Shown here: piece by piece, positions 54,153-63,172 of the stretch
How the letters are laid out: every line of letters begins with the position of its first letter
How positions within the stretch are numbered: the first letter of the stretch is position 1
NCBI GenBank assembly: GCA_031841125.1
Contig: CM063106.1
Location: forward strand, 16,678,001 to 16,742,000
Direction: 5' to 3'
From: Acanthococcus lagerstroemiae
Taxonomy: Eukaryota; Arthropoda; Insecta; Hemiptera; Eriococcidae
DNA length: 64,000 nucleotides
Program-made: the position numbers and the translations under genes
Notes under the pieces: model-generated
The model's database searches: none
What the model was told of the DNA's origin: nothing
Seen by the model: only the letters and a program-made list of their open reading frames with translations

Positions 54153-54497
54153 TCAAGGTTGTAATCGTGTGAGAAGAAAAAGAGAAATACTTGGCAGTTT
54201 CGAGCGTTTGTGCTGCAGACTATTTTTTTCATTAATAAGTAGTTTTTCATGAGTACAGTCAAATTTTTTTAGCTCCATATAGGCATTTATTAATTGTACA
54301 TGCTGATATTTCTTTAGTTCTTCTCGTTTTGCTTGATAAATTCTGTGGTAGTATTTCTCCGCAATGCTTCTTGTACTATATACAGTTTTGCTTCTGGATT
54401 TCTGATCTACATTTACAAACTCTCTGTGCATCACGTATGGTCTGCCCAACAAAAGAAGTCTGCTCGAGTTTCGTTGCTGAGCGTCAATGTTGCTCAA
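54153..54497 (-). other. Unrecognised repeated coding fragment (115 codons)
   Basis: An open minus-strand frame, rich in Lys/Arg/Tyr with a 'AEKYYHRIYQAKREELKKY' segment, is repeated in broken form at 42.06-42.65 kb. Repetition suggests transposon origin. No domain is recognised. A helical, charged segment is all that can be described. It lies downstream (on the minus strand) of a pogo-like C-terminus, but a MITE separates them and a common origin is not shown. Confidence 0.35.
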
Positions 54498-54552
54498 AGT
54501 GGAGTACTATCCACAAGATTTTTCCCCAATGAAACCCTTAATGACGTATAGT

Positions 54553-54609
54553 GTTTACCCTTGTTCCCCTTTAGTTACCTGGGTAACTTGTGGAATTTTG
54601 CGCATTGGG
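54553..54609 (-). mobile_element. Palindromic GTTACC-rich MITE, locus 5 (partial)
   Basis: Half of a unit in reverse orientation: 'TTTACCCTTGTTCCCCTTTA', 'GTTACCTGGGTAACTTG' and 'AATTTTGCGCATTGGG'. The other terminal repeat is missing. Confidence 0.75.
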
Positions 54610-54672
54610 TGACAAATTACGCTCACGAAAATAATTAAACCTATGTTCATCCGTAATCAAAATTTTTATTAC

Positions 54673-55010
54673 TCAAGTATATGCACAAAAGTCAAAAACG
54701 TAAAAACTCACCTTCCCATCGAAATCGGTACATGCTTGATGTACCCAGTTAGAGCATAAGTTGCACTGGATCCATACTTCGCGTAATTTCGAGGTCATAG
54801 ATCTACAGATGAGGTCAGGATCGTCCTCTTCCACTTTATTTTCATCCGGTTTCTTCTTCAAAGCTTTCTTCTCAACTGCTTTCTTCTATACCACTTTCTT
54901 TACCAACCTTTTCTCTTCTGCCTTTTTTCTCTTTTTTGCCTTTTCTTGTTTTAATTTCAACTACCTAGTCTATGTGCTTTGTTTTTATTCTATTTTTTAC
55001 GGGCGTTGAA
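54673..55010 (-). pseudogene. pogo/Tigger-like transposase C-terminus with PHD-like zinc finger
   Basis: The minus-strand reading gives a Lys/Glu-rich stretch ('KQEKAKKRKKAEEK', 'ALKKKPDENKVEEDDPD'). It is followed by a Cys/His pattern W-I-Q-C-x2-C-x2-W-V-H-x2-C-x11-C, as in the PHD-like zinc finger that closes many insect pogo/Tigger transposases. One stop interrupts the basic part. No DDE catalytic segment or terminal repeats are visible nearby. A host PHD-finger exon is the main alternative, but the acidic/basic tail and the decay favour a transposon. Confidence 0.55.
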
Positions 55011-55148
55011 GTCAAAATTTCGGATTTTTGTGAACGACTGTGGCGCTGGTTGTTATAAACCGGCACTGGTTTTCATTGGCGTGCATTCCAGGCAAGCAAG
55101 GTAAGCATCGCTTACCCTGGAAATTCCCGAGATACTAAGTTTTCATAC

Positions 55149-56027
55149 CAGTGGCGTCGCGTGGTGCTCTTTCGCAGGTGTTCAACTGGCGGGTCTGCGC
55201 CCTCCCTGTCCCCTACCCTCCACAAAAAAATCAGTATTATCAACAACTTATGATCAGTATCAGTATGTATAAGTAATGAGTGTCAATGAAGAATGAAGTT
55301 GCATCCACCAGCTCACCACATAGCATGCGCATGCGCTTCCGGAACATTCATTTTTGCTGGTGAACACCCTGCAATTTAAATTAACGAAGTCTCCACTTCA
55401 CTCTTTGTGGTCTTTATTGCAAACGCCACTGCGACAAGGCCGACGAGAGTGTGCATTGTTGCAAGTGAACATCCTACGCGATTTCCATAGTAAGTGTGAC
55501 ACAGATAACGCCTCTGCATTAAGACCAACAAGAGTGTGCAATGTTGCTAGTGAACATCCTACGCAATTCCCATAGTATGTGACAAAGATAACACTGCTGT
55601 GACAAAACCGACAAGACCAGCGGCGTATTTAAGGGGGGGGGGTCCAGGGGGTCTAGACATCCCCCTTGGCAATTTTTTTAATGTACGAATAAGCTCCTTT
55701 CCCCCTTCTACCACTCTGCCCTATCGCCCATACTATTTTTTTTTTCAGTTTGGACCCCCCCCCTCAATTTTATCCTGGATACGCTACTGAACGAGACTGT
55801 GCAATGTTGCTAGTGAACATCCTACATGATTCCTATAGTATGTGACAAAGATAAGAACCGCGCAAAGCGCAAAGAGAAATATTCAGGCTATTTTTCAATT
55901 TTTTGAGGTTATATTTTGTATTTTAATCAAAATTTAAATCTTTCCTTGTTTCTGGGATTTTTGTAGTAAGATAAAAATTAGGTGGGTGTCCAGTGAACAC
56001 CTTGAACACCCAGACACGACGCCACTG
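55149..56027. mobile_element. hAT-type MITE (879 bp) nested in hAT-A copy D
   Basis: The ends CAGTGGCGTCGCGTGGTG and (inverted) CAGTGGCGTCGTGTCTGG are flanked by TTTCATAC on both sides (55141-55148, 56028-56035), a perfect duplication. The interior holds three to four direct repeats of 'GAGTGTGCAATGTTGCTAGT' with 'GAACATCCTACGCRATT' and 'CATAGTATGTGACAAAGATAA'. It contains the MITE at 55618. No transposase is recognisable. Confidence 0.95.
55618..55789. mobile_element. hAT-type MITE (172 bp), third nesting level
   Basis: The ends CAGCGGCGTATTTAAGGGG and (inverted) CAGTAGCGTATCCAGG. The flanks GACAAGAC and AACGAGAC match at 6 of 8. G and C runs near both ends can pair ('GGGGGGGGGTCC…GGACCCCCCC'). 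Confidence 0.88.
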
Positions 56028-56468
56028 TTTCATACACAATATCAACTTCAACTTGTAACAAATAAAAGATGATGAAACATTGGGCAAAACAGCGGCTATA
56101 TTGACTCCTAGGATGCTTACGGTTAAGTATATAATAGATTCACGGGTATGCTGTTCGGCGTTCGGGATCCTGGTGCATGTATATTTGTATAGGCCAGCGA
56201 GGCGTGCGTTGGATATAACGCTTCTTTTCCATACTGCACGCATTACACAACTTACACTCCACCTCTATGTTAATTAACAACACAAAAACACACTAGCATG
56301 TTCAACGCGACAAAATCTGTGCGTTTGGTTGCGTTCTGGAAGCGCTTTGAGTCAGGCTTGGCTCGGCTTGGCTACACACAAACGTCAAAGTTGGGAGTGA
56401 AACATGATTATGCTCTTCTGCTAGTCAACACATTATGTTTGAATGCTCCATGTTGTTTTGTACCCAAA

Positions 56469-56702
56469 ATGCGTATTCGAGATCTTATTGAAAAGCTGTC
56501 TTCTTCGCAACTTACTCTTAAGGAACAATTAGGAATTATTAATGGCGGGAAGCCTAAACCAGAATTACCATTTTTATAAACTGAGCAAAAGAGAGGTGGT
56601 TTGAGTTTTACTAGACATTGCCACGCATCGCAATAGGAAAAAATTTTGTGGTTAACTGGTTGTGAAGATGGTGGAAAACTGTTTTGTTAGCCATATCTAT
56701 TC
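56469..56702 (+). pseudogene. hAT transposase N-terminus (TTF-type zinc finger), copy D
   Basis: From ATG 56469 the frame reads 'MRIRDLIEKLSSSQLTL', 'KEQLGIINGGKPKPELPFL' and a stop (TAA). It then continues 'RGGLSFTRHCHASQ', stop, 'EKILWLTGCEDGGKLFC'. It matches copies A and C closely and shows the K-L-F-C zinc-finger ligand lost in copy A. The upstream part (from 56298) is also open but differs between copies. The MITE at 56703 cuts it before the final C-x2-C. Confidence 0.7.
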
Positions 56703-56990
56703 AGGGACATACCAAGGGGGCAACTCCTCCCTCCTGTAAGAATTTTTTACTCAGCAGTTGGGAAAAGCCAACGAGTCAAAAGGTTTTTTTTTTGCGCTTT
56801 GATACTTGGGAATTGAGTTGCGAAGTTTGAAAAATCCAACAAGTCAAAGGTTTTTTGCTGTGATGTTTGGGAATTTTGAGTTGAGTGAGTTGGAAAAACC
56901 CAACAAGTCAAAAGGTGTTTTTTTACTTTGATACTTGGTAATTATGAGTTGAGTCAGTTGGGGCTTTCACAATTTTCGCCCCCCCCCCCA
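56703..56990 (+). mobile_element. hAT-type MITE, family G, copy 4 (3' end lost)
   Basis: The left end CAGGGACATACCAAGGGGG is preceded by TATCTATT. The interior follows the family order. The right end is missing after a C run at about 56980-56990, where hAT-A sequence resumes ('TTTGATAAATTTCATTAATG'). It is at the same target position as copy 1 in hAT-A copy A. Confidence 0.85.
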
Positions 56991-57115
56991 TTTGATAAAT
57001 TTCATTAATGCCATTTTGTAGTAGCATGTTTCATATTTTTATTCTGATTTTTACTTCACCTCTACACTTATCGCTTACCTGCTAGAAAAAATCACCGCAC
57101 GCCACTGCTGGTTTT

Positions 57116-59065
57116 CCTTAACGTATTTGTAGACGATCTGGGGAATAACATTAGCAATTCCGGCATGAAAACTTCCGATCGATTTGCGGTCGATATGGTT
57201 TAACGAGGGTAAGTTGATTAACCGTAAACTGCCTTTTCTTCGAGAATAGGTATAAGGCTTGTAAATGAATAATTCAGTGGTTGGGAGGACCGACATGAGC
57301 GAAGCGAGTCTCGCACCATGGGGTTGGGCCAGAAGGCGAAGCCCCTAGTACCTACTGCTAAACATTTTCGTTTGCTGGTATAATTCTTCAGCTTTATTAG
57401 GGGAGGGGGAGAGGGGCTTTCGAGAAAATTGTGGGCTAAGCACGCTTCTCTCTCTCTCTATGACGATGCAAATACCATTACCATGAAGTATGCTGATTGC
57501 TGAACTTGTTCTATGTTCAAAGTTCGGTCAAGGTTACTCCGAAAAAGATAGCGTAATCTTATCCAGAAGATGAAAAGCTGGATAGTTCTTATGAGCAGAA
57601 AGTTGTTGGTGCGTCGTCGACATCGTGCTCCTCGTCTTTTCCGGTCTCTTTGAAACTCCGGCAAACATGAAAGCGTCTCACGATTTGCGGAAACTCTCAA
57701 CTGGTCGGCCGCGGACGCTGAAAACGAGTCAACGAAAAGCGTAATGTATCGACGAGCCAGTAAATAAACTTGACGTAATCGACGTGCCGCAATAAACGAG
57801 CCATGATTATTAATTAGTCGAAATAAGACTACCGACTCGTTGGTACGCTCACGAATATCCGTACACACGAATACTTAATCAAGTGGATCACGATTTTGAA
57901 GGGTGTTTGCTATATCTGGTAGCTTTTACTAAAAATTTGAACGTCGATTAACACGCCGCGATAAGATTATCTACAAGATAATTGACCAACCTCTATCTGG
58001 AGTGCGGGAAAATTCGTAAAATGCGTGACATCGAAACATTATACATTTGTAAATATTTACATCATCAACTATGTCAAAAAAGAATGAAAAAAAAAAACGA
58101 ACTTACTTCGGTGACTCTAGGTGTATTTCTAAACGTACCCGCTCATATCTTTCTCTCATTCTTTCGTGAAGACATTACATCTATATTTTTCTTACCGGTC
58201 GTATCTCCCGCTGAATTGTAACACGACCGTATACCAAATTAATTGTATAGTTGTTGATGACCGTAGAATGAACACTTTCATAATAGAGGCTTGTCATGGG
58301 GTCCGAACAAGACCTCTCGCTGAGTCTGGTATCTTGACACGAACTCCAAACTTTAGATTCGTTCGTGGATAAGAGTCGGATACTTATATTTATGATACTA
58401 ATGGAATGACTTTATAATTTACTTAATTTCGTTTTATGTACGATTAACACGAACACGAATGTTATTAATCCATCATTCAGCTGACAGCTGCTAACTTACC
58501 CCGGTTATTATTTTTGTAAGTATGGTACGCGCCGGCCGCAGTCATCATTAGCGTTCAGATTTTCTGCTATACGCTATCGATGAAGCGTGCCTGGGGAAAT
58601 GTCCAAGGCTATAAGTCTCCAACTACCGAAATCCAATCGGTCATACTTTGTAAAGATCAACTCACACGATATTTTGTACAGTTCACACTTAGTAATTTGT
58701 ACAGCCCATCAATGTGAGATTATCTCTCATAAAACAAATCTTCAAATCAGAGAGAACTGAGAGGCTCGATCAAGGGTAAAATTTCTCGGCTTCTAACAAG
58801 CGCAGATTCGCGCCAATATAGAACAGCAGGTACCAAGTTTTTTTGTTTTTTTTTTAGGGGGCAGCAAAAGACTGGAATACAAAGAAATTTTAGTTGGAAA
58901 GGTCCTCACTTTCCTAATTTTGTCGAATGGCTACTAGAATTTGCCAAGTGCCGTTTTTTCAAACAACATTTGGAGGTGAGGGAATATTTCTATACCAGCC
59001 TCCATTACTACAGCCTTGTTGGTCAAAAAGAACTCCAAAAGTTGGGTCTGTGGAGCTTATGAAAG
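57116..59065. other. Gene-free stretch, partly unique
   Basis: The 136-codon minus-strand frame 57458-57868 is Arg/Leu/Ser-rich with no recognised domain. 57700-57960 and 58380-58560 have repeat-free sequence with TTAATTAG, AATAAACGAG and paired CAGCTGACAGCTG E-boxes. A small GC-rich palindrome 'GAGCGAAGCGAGTCTCGC' lies near 57297, echoing the 22.5-kb hairpins. No RNA gene found. Confidence 0.35.
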
Positions 59066-59443
59066 CAGAGGCGGCCTTAAGTATTTTGTGCTCAAGGCTA
59101 ATGGAAAATTTGCGCCGCTGACCAGATATTTTTTGGAAAAAAAGAGCGAAAATTCTTTCACTCACTTCACTCGCAATTTACTTTATTGCACTGAGAAAAA
59201 TTTTTCTTCTTTAGTTTTTTCTTTTTCTTTTCTTTTTCTTTTCTTTTTCTTTTCTTTTTCTTTTCTTTTTCTTTTCTTTTTCTTTTCTTTTTCTTTTCTT
59301 TTTCTTTTCTTTTTCGTTTCTTTTTCTTTTCTTTTCCTTTCTGTTTCTTTTCATTTTCTTTTCATTTTCTTTTCACTTTTTTTTTCCCAAAAATTTTGCG
59401 CCGAGGCTGCTGCCTAGTCAGCCTTATGGGAAATCTGACTCTG
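59066..59443. mobile_element. hAT-type MITE (378 bp) with perfect target duplication
   Basis: The ends CAGAGGCGGCCTTAAG and (inverted) CAGAGTCAGATTTCCC are flanked by TATGAAAG on both sides (59058-59065, 59444-59451). 'GCGCCGCTGACC' and 'GCGCCGAGGCTGCTGCC' subterminal blocks are present. A ~160-bp TTTTC microsatellite has expanded in its centre. Confidence 0.93.
59213..59380. repeat. (TTTTTCTTTTC)n microsatellite
   Basis: Near-perfect T/C repeats with an 11-12 bp higher-order period, inside the MITE. The phenylalanine/serine-rich open frame across it is an artefact. Confidence 0.95.
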
Positions 59444-59451
59444 TATGAAAG

Positions 59452-60017
59452 ATAATAAGGGAGCGGTATTAGAGGCATTCACCAATATAAGTGTTGGTAT
59501 AATGTGAATAAGGTAGAGGTGCCTAATATGAATTACTTACCTAATATGGACCACCCCTAAATCTCAAACACAAATAGCGCTACCTGGCGGGGGAAATGCC
59601 TGTAATTTATGATGATGAAATAACTGTCTAACGAGAAATCTGTGGCCAAGATGCTAAACCGAGGCGAGATAGAGGAGGAAAATGAAATTGCAGAAATAAA
59701 TAATTTTTGTTCAATTCCACGAAATCTCACCGAACGTGTTCTTAGATGAAGTTTTTTGCAATGTGCTGAATATCAAAAAGAAGGCGAAGACCTGTACTTT
59801 CACATTATCCTCACTGTAGCTTGTTGAGAAGTTGAAAATGTAGATCAAAATAATTTCTCTTATACATGGAACTAAAAATTGTAATAATTGGTGGAACCAC
59901 TCGCGGGAGAAACCAGAACGCGACTGCCGACGGGAAAATTTGAAACGCCTGAATTTTGGAAAGGAAAATTTAGCGAAAATTGTTTGCATGGACCAGGTAC
60001 ATACTTTCTTTCAAAAT
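59452..60017. other. Gene-free stretch
   Basis: AT-rich. Overlapping minus-strand frames of 92 codons (59711-60150) partly lie antisense to the reverse transcriptase fragment and show no family match. Confidence 0.45.
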
Positions 60018-60650
60018 AGTTCGGAAATTTTCGGGAACGAAGCTTCTGGAGAAGGCCCTCAATGCGAGGCTTACCCAGCACACCGATGAAGAAGACATCA
60101 TCCATTAGCGGAAGTTCGGATTCAGAAAAAAACATTGATGCACGGAGCATGCTGTCCGGACTGCGATGGGACTCATTCTGAGATCACGGACGCAGAACAA
60201 CTTCGTGGCCGCTGCATCCCTGCACATTAAGGGGGCATTCGATCACACCCTTTGGCCGGGAATCCTGAGAGCGGTCGCTGCGTCCGGCGCGCCTGGGTAC
60301 CTGTACCGTATAGTATTCGAAATTATTTTGCTGCTAGGGAGGTTCAGTACCAGGGAATCGCCCGACATAGGGTTCGGTCGTTGGGCCGACCCTGTGGAAC
60401 TTACTGTATAACAACGGGGAAGCGGTGTGCTATGCGGACGACACCCTCTTGGTGCTTAGCGGCAGCTCCGGGCCGTCGGTCAGCCGGAACATCAAGAAAG
60501 CTAAAGCAACAGTGGAAGCGCTGCTGGCCGAGACAACTCCGGAGCTGAATACAGCAAAAACAGAGGTTCTCCTGTTTCGGTGCAGGGATCCCAACAGAAG
60601 TAGTGAGGGCGTCCAACCCCCCCCCCCCTACCGATGGAGATAGCCTGCTA
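60018..60650 (+). pseudogene. R1-type non-LTR retrotransposon, reverse transcriptase fragment
   Basis: Plus-strand pieces in order are 'KLLEKALNARLTQHTDEEDI' (family 'GKLLExxLNxRL'), a stop, 'KFGFRKK', 'EHAVRTAM', then 'ASLHIKGAFDHTLWPGILRA' (family 'LDIxGAFDxxWWPxIL'). The catalytic box is 'CYADDTLLVLSGSS', and 'LNTAKTEVLLFRCRDPN' follows. These are hallmarks of the R1 clade. The YADD box is intact, with a slightly higher GC content than the surroundings. At least two frame changes and one stop are present. It ends abruptly at a C run near 60620. The endonuclease and C-terminal parts are missing. Confidence 0.88.
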
Positions 60651-62218
60651 TGTTGAGAATTTAGATTCTTGCTATGTTCATCACGAGGCTAATCCAAAGA
60701 GATGCGTAAATGAAAATCTCTTTTGAAAAATTTGATTATTTTTCTATCTAATTTTCCTGAATTGTTAGATCTTGAAAATACTAATTTGTTCTATCGTGAC
60801 CCGACTTCTTAATCTAAAAAAAGTGGGAGCACTTTCTTATACACCCTCTATACGGGACCGGGGAGTACGCCCCTGTACGAAACAAGGAAGTTATTTTTTC
60901 GAAATTCTTTTGCCGCAAATTACAATTGTGTGAAAAAATTTGCCATCCTGCGCCGAAAGATTTCAATTTTGGCTTCCACCACATACTTGTGTCTATCTCC
61001 ATCGCCCACTGAACCGTAACGACGAAACAATCCCTATCACTACTTACCCTCGTTAACCCTTCCCGATGACTTTCGAATGTAAAAATTTCTACCCTGACCC
61101 GGCGCCTTGCCGCAGACACCCTCTCTGTGCGAGCAAACCTGTTACCAAAAACGGGCTCGTTGACTTCTCATTAATAAAAGGGTGTTACACGATTAAAAGG
61201 GGTTAAAGTAGAGAATTTTACAAAAGTGTCAATCAGAACGTAACTCGTCGACTATACGTGCGTCTGTGTCAGCTGTTACATTCGTCTGTCAAACAATAAC
61301 TTCTACAAGTAACTTTGCATATTGACATTTTGAAAATGCACACGTGACGACTCATGCAGTTTCCATTAAACGTCATTTGTTATATATATTTTATATAAAG
61401 TGTTATGACGCTTTTCCTCTCTGTCTCCAATATTAAAACATCGTTTACGCTACACATCGCATCGACGTGGTTGTTCCTCTCGCCAAGAGAAAATATTTTG
61501 CATAATGCGAACGATTGTAAAATGATTTCAAATTTGGTGACAGGTTACGTTGAAAGTATTTTATCAGCCTATGTATAGTAACAGTGTCGTGTTGGAGAAA
61601 ATTCGCCCGTTGTTACATTGTACATTTTCAAGGGTGGTCGCTGGATGCCGGCCTTTATTTTGAAAATTTCGAAAATTTCGAAAATTCGGAAAACGATTTT
61701 CCCAGATACTTTTATCGTCTCAAATCTGAAAGAACTGCTTGATTTTTTCTGATTTTTAAAATTATATTATCCCGCCACTCATGTGGAAATTACATAAGCA
61801 AGAATTTCCCCGAAAATACTTCTCATTGCACAAGAACGTCACCGCCAAAAATAATCAGTTGGTAACAACTAATCGAAATTGACGTGATTCCAAAATATCA
61901 TTTCTGAATTTGAAATTGATTTTTTGAGAAATTTTTGAAGTTTCGTAAGTACTTAGAATTCTGAAATAAAATTTGTTTTAGAAAAATTGAAAAATTGTTT
62001 CTTGCAGTGGGGGAAAGTCGGGTCGGTGAAAACTGCAAGTTCGGGCGCATAAAACTAAATTTCATCTTGAGAGGCGGGGATAGGGGATTACATTGACTTG
62101 GAACATCAAACGATGTATCATAATAGTTTTTTGTTATAGTAAAGTACATATGAATTTTTTCATCACATTCTGTAACAAGTTACATGAGTGAAAGTGCTGC
62201 AATTTTTCAAATTTTTCC
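60651..62218. other. Gene-free stretch
   Basis: No recognised gene. Repeat-free 61240-61560 contains 'CACACGTGACGACTCATGC' type words. 61660-61700 repeats 'TTTCGAAAA'. 'TTATACACCCTCTATACGGGACCGGGG' near 60838 may be MITE debris. Confidence 0.4.
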
Positions 62219-63172
62219 GGTGACGTGCGGTTGTGAAAGTCCCAACTGACTCAACTCAAAATTCCCAAGTACATCATAGCAAAGAAAAAAAACACTTTTT
62301 AACGTGTTGGATTTTCCCAACGGACTCAACTCAAAATTCCCGATTCCCGAATACTATGGCCAAACCAAGAAAAAAAAAAAAAAAAAAACTTTTGATTTAT
62401 TGGATTTTCCCAACTTCTCAACTCAATTTCCAAGTATTAAAGGGGGGAGAGGGAAGGGAAAAAAACAAACCTTTGACTGGTAGGATTTTTTCAATTCCGC
62501 CTGACTGAAACGGTAAATTTTCAAACTGCTAAGTAAAAAATTCCTACAGGGGGGGGGAGGCGGTGTAAGTTGCCCCCTCTCCCTGGGTACGTTCCTGAGC
62601 CTGTAGAGGTGAAGTAAAAGTCAGAATAAAAATAGAAACCATGCTACTACAAAAGAGCATTGATCAAATTATTCAAGTTGTCAAGTTGTCGTATCCCTGG
62701 GTAGAGTCATTTCATATGCATTTATCTCTTTCTGTGACGAATAATATGTCCCTGAATAGATATGGCCAACAAAACAGTTTTCCATCATCTTCACAACGGG
62801 TTAACCACAAAATATTTTTATATAGGGATAAGTGGAAATGTCTAGGTAAAAATCGAACCACCTTTCTTGTGCTCAATTTTCAAAAATGGTAATTCTGGTT
62901 TCGGCTATAAATTCTAAATGTTCATTAAAAGTAAATCGCGAAAAAGGAAAAGGTTTTTCAAGCCGAGGGAAGCTTGACTCAAAGCGCTTTCAGAACACAA
63001 CCAACGCACATGTTTTGTAGCGTTGAACATGCTAGTGTGTTCTTGTGTTGGTAATTAACATGGAGGCGAAGGGTAAGTCGTGCAATGTTACATGCAGTAT
63101 GAAAAGAACGCGTTAAATCCGACGCACATCTCGCTGGCCTATACAAATATGCATATACAAGGATTTCCGACA
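62219..63172 (-). mobile_element. hAT-A family element, reverse copy B, truncated at both ends
   Basis: Its reverse complement follows copies A, C and D: 'TTGTATAGGCCAGCGAGATG', 'AACACACTAGCATGTTCAAC', 'GGCCATATCTATT' and 'TTGTAGTAGCATGGTTTC', ending near 'CCGCACGTCAC'. The 5' end of the element is cut where copy C begins. A remnant 'CAGGGACATA' remains at the family G target site (about 62744-62753). A separate family G MITE sits near its 3' end. The zinc-finger frame is badly decayed. Confidence 0.85.
62236..62597 (-). mobile_element. hAT-type MITE, family G, copy 5 (minus)
   Basis: The reverse complement begins CAGGAACGTACCCAGGGAG and shows the family's 'AGTTTGAAAATTT', 'CAACTCAAAATTCCC' (inverse of GGGAATTTTGAGTTG) and 'GTGAAAGTCCCAACTGACTC' words. 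A poly-A tract lies at 62369-62388. The far end is fused to hAT-A terminal sequence. It is inserted at a different position from copies 1 and 4. Confidence 0.8.

Larger units (their letters stand above)
55074..57107 (+). mobile_element. hAT-A family element, copy D, with perfect target duplication and three nested MITEs
   Basis: The ends CATTGGCGTGCATTCCAGG and (inverted) CAGTGGCGTGCGGTGA are flanked by CTGGTTTT at 55066-55073 and 57108-57115, a perfect 8-bp duplication. Nested inside are the 879-bp element at 55149-56027 (itself holding 55618-55789) and a family G MITE at 56703-56990. Without them the element is ~0.86 kb and collinear with copies A and C. Confidence 0.95.

Noticed and set aside
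57458..57868. 136-codon minus-strand gene
   Set aside because: No recognisable domain, start context or splice signals. Arg/Leu-rich composition is expected by chance in this more balanced sequence.
59016..59417. 133-codon Phe/Ser/Leu-rich frame resembling a membrane protein
   Set aside because: It is a translation of the TTTTC microsatellite inside a MITE.
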